The notes under the pieces: model-generated | Told to the model about the DNA's origin: nothing | Seen by the model: only the letters and a program-made list of their open reading frames with translations | Database searches by the model: none | Part shown: positions 1 to 10,000 of the stretch, piece after piece | How the letters are laid out: every line of letters starts with the position of its first letter | Position numbering within the stretch: the first letter of the stretch is position 1 | Program-made: the position numbers and the translations under genes | From: Nematopogon swammerdamellus | Lineage: Eukaryota > Arthropoda > Insecta > Lepidoptera > Adelidae | Direction: 5' to 3' | DNA length: 64,000 bases | Assembly: GCA_946902875.1 (NCBI GenBank) | Contig: OX336339.1 | Location: 3,032,397-3,096,396 of the forward strand

Positions 1-304
1 AAGACAGACCGAAGACCACAGGGTTAGCTAGCTATATTTTGAGCTATTCTCCGCGGCATCGGTCGAGTAAAATTCGAAAATGTCAAAGGCCGACCTTCGT
101 ACAGGTAATAGATGCAATGTATAGAAGAAGTAAGTCACTTAAAGCGAGTCCGAATGGTGAGCTGCGTTCAGGTAAACACAGGTATCTCTATCTCTCTCGC
201 TCTCTCTTCCTTCACTCTATCCCCTCCCTCTATCATTCCCCCTCTCCCTCGCCCCTCTCTCACCGCCTCCTTTTCTCTCCCGCTATTAAAATAATCATCT
301 GTCC
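1..304. repeat. L5-like fragment and polypyrimidine tract
   Basis: Positions 40-175 resemble the 68-bp satellite monomer (ggtgagctgcgttcaggtaa, agaagtaagt). Positions 178-285 are an almost pure C/T tract on the plus strand (tctctatctctctcgctctc and similar). No gene is visible. Confidence 0.5.
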
Positions 305-1345
305 CACGTGAGGTAAGAATTCGTATGGTCACCTTATTAAAATAAAACCATTTGTCCCACATGTCGAATCGCATGGTCACCCTTCTACTAACGATTTTTT
401 TTGTCCCACATTAAGGAAGAAATCGTATGGTCACCCCATTCAAATAGAACCATTTGGGAATCGCATGGTCATTGGTCGCTTATCTACTAACTTGAAATTT
501 TTTTTGTCCCACTTTAGTGAACCTCCCTATTAAAATTAGACCATTTGTCCCACATAAGGAATCGCATGGTCACCCTCTACTAATTTTTTTGTCCCATATT
601 AGGTAAAAAATCGTATGGTCACCCTATTCAAATAAAACTATTTGGGAATCACATGGTCACCCCTCTACTAACATAATTTTTTTTGTCCCGCATTATTTAA
701 GGAATCGTACTAACTTAAAAAAATGTCCCAAATTAGTTAAGGAATTAGACCATTTGTCCCACATCTGGAATCGCATGGTCACCCCTCTAATAATTTTTTT
801 TCCACATTAGTGAAGGAATCGTATGGTCACCCTATTAAAATAAAACCATTTGTCCCACATGAGGAATCGCATGGTTACCCTCTACTAATTTTTTTTGTCC
901 CATATTGGATAAGGTATCGTATGGTCACCCTATTCAAATAAAACTATTTGGGAATCACATGGTCACCCCTCTACTAACATAATTTTTTTTGTCCCGCATT
1001 ATTTAAGGAATCGTACTAACTTAAAAAAAATGCCCCAAATTAATTAGTTATGGAATCGTATGTTCGCCCTATTAAAATAAATCCATTTGGGGATAGCTTG
1101 GTCACCCCTCTACTAAAATATTTTTTTTTTCCATATTAGTGAAGGAAGTATGGCCCCACATGAGGAATCGCAATGTAGAGGGTGACAATGCGATTCCTTT
1201 AGTAGAGACTAAAGGTAAGGAATCGTACGGTCACCCCATAAAACTATTTTTTACTAATTTAAAATTTTAATCTTATGGTCACCCTATCAAAATAAAACCA
1301 TTTGTCCCACATGCATTAGGAATCGCATGGTCAGCCCTGCACAAA
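305..1345. repeat. Degenerate tandem repeat with 'atggtcaccc' motif
   Basis: A block of roughly 50-120-bp units built from a few phrases that recur many times: ggaatcgcatggtcaccc, ttaaaataaaaccatttgtc, and tttttttgtcccacatta. One large segment recurs nearly unchanged (about 596-735 and 896-1030). No coding potential. Confidence 0.85.
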
Positions 1346-2284
1346 TATTTTTTTCTGGCGTTCGATTTCGATGGCTGTCTGCGTTGGTCTAAGATTCTCA
1401 TACAAAAATTACCTATTTTGATTTTTCAATCTATAAGGTATGGTATTAAAGTTCAAATTGACTTTTATGTATTATTACGAATCTTTTGTATGGGAGTATA
1501 GAAAAGTGTTTTTAGATTTTCAGGCAATTGTTTTAATTTTTCTCTCCGTAAGAACCATCCTCGTACTTCAAGGAATATTCTAAAAAAAGAATTAGTGAAA
1601 TTGGTACAGCTGTTCTCGAGATTTTCGGTTAGGAAATTCAGCGATTCATTTTTATATATAAGAAGATTGGTAGGAAAATAAAACAGAGCTGTATGTATAA
1701 AAATTTAAAGTTTTATTAAAAATATTGCTAACAATACAAATAAATTGTAATACACTTTTTACTGCTTTGTACATTGTGATTTCACCGTTCTAACAATAAT
1801 TTGCACACTATACATTTAAACAAAGAACTAAACATAAGATTTCTAATTGGGTATATTGTTACATAGAATAAAGTCAAAAAATATTTTCTTATTCTATGAT
1901 GGTGTAAAAAAATACTAAAGTTTTACAAAAGTGTGATGTTATTAGAAATAGCAAAACCTAGATATGTTCCAAGTACCTATATATATTAAGTATTTAGTAA
2001 AGCTTGCATTGTATATTCATTAATAAATAATGGAGGGTTGTTGACTTGAACTCTGTCTGATATTAAGTAGACATTGCACTCTTTTTAATTTTATACATAT
2101 TTATTGTTATTTTAACTTAAGTAGTCACTGTACTGTCCTTCACAACTGTGTTTCGTCATTCATTACCTACATCTCAATTCTTGCAAGACCAAGATGCACC
2201 TAGTGTGCATTCAGAATGCGAACAAGCCAAAAAAAAAACTGTCCAATCAAAGAAGAGTCCTTTACTTTGTTAAATAATATGTCT
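1346..2284. other. AT-rich non-coding stretch
   Basis: No ORF, RNA gene or recognisable repeat end is visible. Presumably intergenic DNA downstream of bark. Confidence 0.5.
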
Positions 2285-2760
2285 TAGGACCAGGGATGTT
2301 GCGAATATTCAAATCCGCATCCGCAAATGCGGACCCTCCGCATTGATTTTGACATCCGCATCCGCGGAGGTGAGGTGAGTGAGGAAAAACATATGTGAAA
2401 TAACATAAAACGATATTGTCTCGGTGACCGACTCGGGCTCTACCATTAAAAAAATTTGCTGCTTTAATGAGTAAGTATGCAGAATCATCTTTATCTTGGA
2501 CACGCTCTGCATAACCTTGTATATTTTTTATTTTAATGCATATTTTTGTAACTTTGTCGATTATTTCCTTATGCAGATTAGCTATGAGAAAAAAAAAGGA
2601 AAAAATTTGGGTTTCTAAATTGTCTTTTAAAAGTCCCCTTTACAATGCAGCCTTACAAGGTCGCGCCGCCGACAAATTTTGAGTCGGCGCGCCGCCGCCG
2701 ATCGGGTGGTTATCGGCGCTCATATCTAATCTCTAGTCATAACGGTCAGCGGTGGCAAAC
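2285..2760. repeat. Probable interspersed repeat fragments
   Basis: 2290-2375 carries nested 'atccgcatccgc' repeats around gcggaccctccgcat, a self-complementary arrangement. 2655-2715 carries GC-rich self-complementary sequence (gtcgcgccgccgacaaattt, then tcggcgcgccgccgccgat). Both stand out from AT-rich flanks and look like decayed mobile-element ends; the family is not recognised. Confidence 0.4.
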
Positions 2761-3292
2761 TTGGGACAGACGAATAGTAGATATGACATATGGAAGGTAT
2801 TCTGCTAATATTACAATTATTCAATGTACACACACAGTATGAAAATAAAATTAACTATTCAGATTGTCGTTTAATCTAATTTGTAATTGTAATGGAATGA
2901 TTTTATTTTACATCAATATCTCAGTCGTAAAATAATACAAATAATAAAAAGTAAAACTTAACCTAAGGGACGGACAGTTATCCAACACTTACAATCTAAA
3001 GAAACAAATATATTTCTCGCTGATGTCTCCTACTGTGATGATTTCACATTATTTGCAAATATTATTAAAATAATATTTCAAAATATTGCTCATCTAAACT
3101 TGAAATAACAATTTTATAATAAAAATAAAATTTTGAATGCATATTTTAAATTGCACCCTTTTATGATATGATTTCTATATAAATGTTTCATCAAAACCTT
3201 CGGAATTGGACCACACTGGCATCATTCCACGCACACATTAATTGCTGGAATTTAGTCCCATTGAGAGAGAGAGAGAGACGAAAATATATATA

Positions 3293-3777
3293 CACGGTGT
3301 TAACTTTTTGCGCGACATTTCAATTTTATTACTGAATAATAAACCACTTCGTATACTGATTATTTTGTGGTACTTAAAAATAAAATCTAAAATAGTTTAA
3401 AAAAAATTGCATATTTTATTAATAATTTTACCTCAGCGACAATTTCTCTTTAGAATGGTGTAGCGAGCGCCGCCGCGCGTCTGCGACCGTGTGTAACTGT
3501 GTACCCAGCTGACTGACAACGTGTCGCGCGCTAGCTGTTGTATCGTGTCGATATGAATGTGATTTTTTTGGTTTATTTGAAAAATTACCCAGCTTTCAAT
3601 TTGTTTGGTAATGCAGTGCGATTCCTATTACGAAATACCATGTTTTTATACCAAATATAGAAATTGAAAATTTTAAAACCAAAGCTCAAAAAAAAACCTT
3701 ACCCCCTTTTTCGGCATCAGTATGTGACCCAGAATAACCCCCTTTCGGGAATGTCGCCCATTAAAGTTAACACCGTG
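3293..3777. mobile_element. MITE with 30-bp terminal inverted repeats and TA target duplication
   Basis: Left end cacggtgttaactttttgcg continues cgacatttc; the right end read in reverse is cacggtgttaactttaatgg followed by gcgacattcc. Both ends are flanked by TA. The 485-bp element has no ORF. TA duplication and 5'-CA ends suggest a Tc1/mariner-type parent. It sits inside an (AT)n/(GA)n microsatellite, parts of which lie on both sides (3263-3292 and 3778-3808). Confidence 0.8.
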
Positions 3778-3930
3778 TATATATATATATAGAGAGAGAG
3801 AGAGATAGAACGGTTGGGTTGGATTGACGCTATATAAAAATTTTATTTTAAATTTTATTACCCGCTATATTATCTACTAAGCGATATTAGTAATCTGGGC
3901 AAGTCGCATCATTTCACTGCACTTGTATTG

Positions 3931-4644
3931 TAAAGCCTGACCAGGAATATATGAGAGCTGTCAAAATGGAGCCACTTTTTAGATTTATATAGCAACATTC
4001 AGTATAGCACGCACATATTGAATTGGCCGATGTTTTTTATTCAAAATGTACTTTTGCACTGAAATACACAATAAGATATACAAAATGTATTTTAATTTAA
4101 TGCATCTTTTATATATATTTTGATGTCAATGTAAAAAGAACTAGCCTTGACATTTACATGTTCACAACATTTTTTCCATGTATCTGCAGATATGTCCTGA
4201 AGCAAATTGTACAAATTATTAAAAAAATTATTAATCGACCTTGCTGAAACACTAAACTTTTTAATAAAAATTCTAGTTCAGAAAAACTTAACCTAAGCTA
4301 TTTTTATTCGAACATTTCGTATTTATGTAAAGTCAAAAAGTGTTTTTTGTTCAGAATGAATAATATTTACGTCCCTCTTTTGTTTGATATTCGGTAAATA
4401 GATGCTTGAGATACACCTAGATAGAACAAAAAATAATTAGGTACCTAATTGTACATTACGGCGGCCAATTCATGACAATCTCACTACAATAACATAACGT
4501 TTCACCTAAATGTCAGTTCAGAAGCAATTTTGACATTGACAACAGATTATCAAGCATCAAACATAATTGTGGCCAGTGTAAGAAATTAGTTCCAACGAAA
4601 TTCCGCAATATGGCGGCCCCTCATACATTCCTGGTAAGGCTTTA
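3931..4644. mobile_element. Non-autonomous element with about 25-bp terminal inverted repeats
   Basis: Left taaagcctgaccaggaatat (continuing atgag) matches the reverse of the right end, taaagccttaccaggaatgt (atgag), at 23 of 25 positions. The 714-bp interior is AT-rich with no ORF. No clear target duplication, so the superfamily is undecided. Confidence 0.65.
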
Positions 4645-6680
4645 TGTTTTATATTCTTCTCTTCTTCTTTTTTTAAATGGTGGCAACCAAACGATTAGGA
4701 AATTCGTTTATTACTGCCAGTATCCAGTGACGGCGCTGCACCGGTATAAATTTTATTGAACACCAATTTATACAAATTAGGCACTATAGGCGAGCTTGAC
4801 TTCCATATTTTTTTCTATTTTGTGCGGCCAACGGTATTTGAATGCAAGGCCATACGAAAGTTGCTACAGTAAAACAAAACGTTTTTTTTTTCTTTGATGG
4901 CAAGTTGCATTTCCGTTGAGGTTCAATGTGCCAGTGTCAAGTTGTAAGATATTAGGTACAATGTCTAAAAATGAGCGTTTCAACTAAATTAATTACGGGT
5001 AAATCTGTACACATAGCAACCCTCAACGCTGTTTTGGCAGATAGACAGTGGAGCCAACATAACGGCGAAAGGAACTTTTAGTTGGAACGCTCTCTACTAC
5101 TCAACGAATTGTAAGTCAATTAAAAAAGATTAAATAATAAGTATATCTATGTGCCTATATTTTTAAATTATTTTGAACAATAAAGTTCTGGAGAACCAAA
5201 ATAATACACGGATTATAAGAAAGGATAGATAGGAGATAGACAGAAAAAGTTTGAGTAGGCATCGATGAACATAGAAAAAAATGTTATTATCAAATTCCAG
5301 TGTACCGCGCTGTACACTGTCACAATAAAAACCTCATGATATAACTACTTAAAAATAATGTTTAGATTTCTGTAGGTATATGTGTGTATGTATGTACAAT
5401 ACTAATAAATGGTAAATATATTTCATTGAACATATTAGGCACTTCACTTGTGACCGACCGGGTGCGTCACTTTACTCACAAATTTTTTATTGATATGAAA
5501 TGTTTTGTTTCTAAGCATTACAATGATCTTCGAATTAACTTGTTAAAAAATTTGGAAACATAGCTTTTATCATTGGTGTTTTGTTAAAAGGAGTGAGTAA
5601 ACCCGTTTTGCTTAAATACTTAGTATAAGTTTACTATTTAATTTCATATTTATGTTAAAGAAATATCCTAGTGAACGCAGACTAGTCGACCGAATATTCT
5701 ATGTTAGCAATTATCGTATTATCGTCGTATCATACAATCTTGCTCTCAAGCTGTGTTTTCGATGGACTGTAAGTGATGTTATTTTTTGGCTAGTCATTAA
5801 AATACTTGTATTCATTTGTAAGTATGAAAAAAAAATACCCTGCGAAGTTTCTTGTCGGTTCTTCTTCATGGGTGTAATCGAACCGGATAGAACAAATTGT
5901 GATAAGTTTGAGTGCAGTCTAACTGCCATGTTCATCGCCCGTTTTGAAAGAGTCACATTTTTAACAAAACACCAACGTTAAGACGAGAGTGCAATAGTTA
6001 ATTAGAAAATTATTTTATAATTTAATTTAATATTTTCTCTCTAAGGCAGTGATCACATCGCCCTCAATTCCGTTAGGCACATTATCTTAGTCCCGAATTA
6101 CAAACGTTACGGTGGTAACACAACCGCTAATATAATTTTACATAAACCAAACAGACTTTATCCTTTTTCAGAACACATACAACCCGCTTGACTAGGTTGA
6201 AAACATTTTCTCCTTATAAAAAACTTTAATTGGGCTTAAAAACTATCGGATCGGTACGAAACCTTCAAACCTGACGGTTCGGCGCCAGTCAATAAGGACG
6301 CGAAAGGCCCCAAACAACTAAGCAATCTTTTCACAGTACACTAGTCAGTCACTAAACTGTAAAAAATTAACCATTCGCTCTACGAGATCACCTGCTTACT
6401 CTAACCGTCTTTTGGATCACTTATTTTCTATTCAGGGTTTTTCTGACCTTCGTTCACCTATAATACCGATATAGGCAAAAAGCCACACAAATAACAGAGG
6501 CCTTCGATAAATACTTCAACACGTAACGCCACTGTTGCCTCCGAATCACGCTTCCGTAGCATCTCGTGACGCGTCTTCCATGCTCACAATGTCTTTCACA
6601 CATGTTCATTTGTGTTTCCGCTACCACGTGCTTGACCATTTCGTCACACACGCCTTATTAGGTCTAGATACGTTTTTTTT
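4645..6680. other. Intergenic DNA with LINE 3'-end debris
   Basis: Mostly AT-rich without features. 5780-5900 contains a sequence related to 21620-21700 and 36420-36480 (agtttcttgtcggttcttct and its variants), a dispersed repeat likely from a retrotransposon 3' end. The 109-codon frame at 5652-5981 overlaps it and is not taken as a gene. Confidence 0.5.
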
Positions 6681-6684
6681 ATAG

Positions 6685-6800
6685 AAACTGACACGGTGGG
6701 CTACATCACCTACAACATCCGTGATGTCAGCCCATAACACCGGGTGAACTAGGTGCCATGTCAGTGCTTCCCTTCGGTCATGCCGGCTACACGTACTTCT
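6685..6800 (-). mobile_element. S1 SINE, 3'-part fragment
   Basis: Contains gctacatcacctacaacatc, cgtgatgtcagcccataaca and ccgggtgaactaggtgccat, the reverse of the S1 3' region. Lies just downstream of the bark stop codon. Confidence 0.75.
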
Positions 6801-6973
6801 AGTGCGACCCTTTTCAATCCTTCCTCTATGCGAAATTTCCCGCGTGTGGCCCGGATGACGCGTTTAAGAGTAACAGACACACAATTCGTATATTGCCTCT
6901 CATCGAAGATCCGCCATGTTACTCCGGAATCAAGCGTGCCACGGACGAACCATCAAGCCGTCTGAGCGTGTGC

Positions 6974-7091
6974 TCACATGGCCGTCTCGAGGGGTTGGCT
7001 GTGCGAGCGGCTCGCCTCGGTGATGGGTCCCGTCATGCTCTCCGTGTCGTCGAAGTCGAAGCTGGTCTCGAGGAGGGCTTCCGACTTGGAT
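6974..7091 (-). CDS. bark: bark exon 16: C terminus and stop
   Basis: Acceptor atattcag; one base completes Arg with exon 15. Encodes RSKSEALLETSFDFDDTESM, then TGPITEASRSHSQPLETAM and TGA at 6976-6974. The last residues ETAM fit a class I PDZ ligand (Thr at -2, hydrophobic at 0). No clear polyadenylation signal was located downstream, where an S1 SINE fragment begins within about 170 bp. Confidence 0.88.
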
Positions 7092-10000
7092 CTGAATATG
7101 AAACAAAGTATGCATTTGAGAAAGTTTGCTTTTTATGTAGCCTGGTATCGGTGGCTGAGTCAGAGGCGCCAGAGTACGTGCTCCGACCAGCCAATATCAC
7201 CTCCGAGAAGGCCATACCGGAGACTTTCCTTTGGATTCCTGGCTATACTGGACTAGAGGAGAACACAGCTGAGGCTGCTATGCGGCCATCTTACATCCAA
7301 TAGTGTGGTACCAACCCAGTCTGGTACAATTTGACCCTACCACCTAGTAAGGGGCAAGGGAAGAGAATTAATTTTATTGATTGAATCTTTTCTATGTTCG
7401 CTTACAACTCGAGAACTCGACACCATAATAGGTGATAAGGGCAACATAATATGTGAAAAGGACAACATTATAGGTGAAAAGAACACCATAATAGATGAAA
7501 AGGACAACATTATAGGTGAAAAAACACCATAATAGATGAAAAGGACAACATTATAGGTGAAAAAAGGACACCATAATAGATGAAAAGGACAACATTATAG
7601 GTGAAAAGGACAACATTATAGGTGAAAAGAACACCATAATAGATGAAAAGGACAACATTATAGATGAAAAGAACACCATAATAGATTAAAAGGACAAAAT
7701 TATAGGTGAAAAGGACAACATTATAGGTGAAAAGGACAACATTATACGTGAAAACAACACCATAATAGATGAAAAGGACAAGATTATAGGTGAAAAGGAC
7801 AATATTACAGGGGAAAAAGACACCATAATAGGTGAAACAATGGACACATTAGTGAACATTATAAACAGGTGGATCGGTGCCACGTGTCCCGCTTGCTACC
7901 TGCTAGAGGGCATGACGTGCGGGAGCGAGCCCGTGTCGGAGAGTTGCTGGCTGGGGCTGGAGTCGTCGTAGTCCGCACTGTAGTCGTACTCGGCCGGCAG
8001 CACCGGGCTCGGAAGGTTGTCCTCGTAGTACTGCTGCTGATCTGCACAGACCGTTCAGACAAATTATCTGCTACAGTTCTTTTTGAGAAAGGAAACATTC
8101 CTATCATGATCAAAGTTCTCTAAATAATCAGAGTCGCCAACATAGTACTGTGTGTACTTAATAAGAATAGTCCCACTGCATCTCTCCCCGTGCATGTCGT
8201 AAAAGACGACTAAGGGATAAGCGGCCTGCAGACACCCCGGTCGACTTGTGGCTTTCATGGAAGACATAGGGTGGCTGGGGTAGCTGGAGACTGCGGGGTT
8301 TTGCACGAAGGTCCCCAACCAAGCGGGATTAGTTTGCAGGGCTGGAGCCAACCCCAAACCAAAACAACAAGAACAACAGCCAACACATAGCGCGGACCAG
8401 GAAGGGATTAATTGGTAGTGGACTCCAGAAAGTACACTTTGCGAAGCCTGGAGCCACTAAGCTGCCCAATGATAAGCCCGTCGGGCGCAGCTACTGCCTA
8501 ACAACTATTGATGGGCATCTAAAGCAAGGGCAGAGAGTTAACAAATGGAAAAAAAAAGAAAGGTCACAAATTCAAGGTCAAAAAAATAACTTGCAGTGAT
8601 AATTCCACCCTTATTTCTTGTTTCTTGCCGTGCACCTAACTGTTCTTCTTTCAATTATGTGCAATAAAGAGTTTATATTCTATTAAAGGTGACAGAAGGG
8701 TTCAAGGATGGAATTACTGGCAGTCGAAGTCGCAGCATGGGGACTAATAATTGCTAAAGTCTTATAATTTCTCAATACTTTTTATTCTATTGTAAAAACG
8801 GTAATACATACAAGCGTTAAACATAACGCATTAAACACATGTACTGTGTGGGGTCGGTACTTAATAAGAATAGTCCCACTGCATCTCTCCCCGTGCATGT
8901 CGTAAAAGACGACTAAGGGATAAGCGGCCTGCAGACACCCCGGTCGACTTGTGGCTTTCATGGAAGACATAGGGTGGCTGGGGTAGCTGGAGACTGCGGG
9001 GTTTTGCACGAAGGTCCCCAACCAAGCGGGATTAGTTTGCAGGGCTGGAGCCAACCCCAAACCAAAACAACAAGAACAACAGCCAACACATAGCGCGGAC
9101 CAGGAAGGGATTAATTGGTAGTGGACTCCAGAAAGTACACTTTGCGAAGCCTGGAGCCACTAAGCTGCCAAATGATAAGCCCGTCGGGCGCAGCTACTGC
9201 CTAACAACTATTGATGGGCATCTAAAGCAAGGGCAGAGAGTTAACAAATGGAAAAAAAAAGAAAGGTCACAAATTCAAGGTCAAAAAAATAACTTGCAGT
9301 GATAATTCCACCCTTATTTCTTGTTTCTTGCCGTGCACCTAACTGTTCTTCTTTCAATTATGTGCAATAAAGAGTTTATATTCTATTAAAGGTGACAGAA
9401 GGGTTCAAGGATGGAATTACTGGCAGTCGAAGTCGCAGCATGGGGACTAATAATTGCTAAAGTCTTATAATTTCTCAATACTTTTTATTCTATTGTAAAA
9501 ACGGTAATACATACAAGCGTTAAACACGCTGTAATTATAGTGCAAACTCCAAAGTAAAACAAGAAGGAAGGTGTGGATCTAAGCTTGCGATGGCTTCACC
9601 GAACATATCCGGGCCCATCGGCAGTAGAGGAGGGTATTAATCGAGGCCGGGACTAGCGAGTGGCCACTCTAAATTTCCCGCGCATGCTTCACGTTTCGGC
9701 TCGCTTCAAGCCCTCGTCAGCTAGTCTGCGTTGACTAGGACGCGGGGAAACCACCAGTCCCGCTCTCGACCTCCCTCTCTCTACCTATCCATATTCTGTA
9801 GGATGCTTCCAGTGACGTTTTCGAAGCTCTCTCCATATATGAGCTTAGCGTCGATCTTGGGAGCCCTAGATTCTTGAAGAGACTGTAGAGCGACTTCGCT
9901 GGTAGTCCTCTTGCTCCGACTTCCACAGCGAAGAGATCAGTCTTGAATCCGTTTCTCACAATCCGGTCTACTAAGTTGTGATGGTACAGAACCGTCCATA

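Noticed and set aside
5652..5981. 109-codon plus-strand frame as a small gene
   Set aside because: Its middle overlaps a dispersed retroelement 3'-end motif (also at 21620 and 36430) and the antisense frame is equally open.
8064..9060. Repeated frame MGLAPALQTNPAWLGTFVQN at 8064-8357, 8782-9060 and 18516-18743 as a gene family
   Set aside because: It is the translation of the S2 long-body repeat; the three frames are identical because the DNA is a repeat, and they continue into unrelated sequence.
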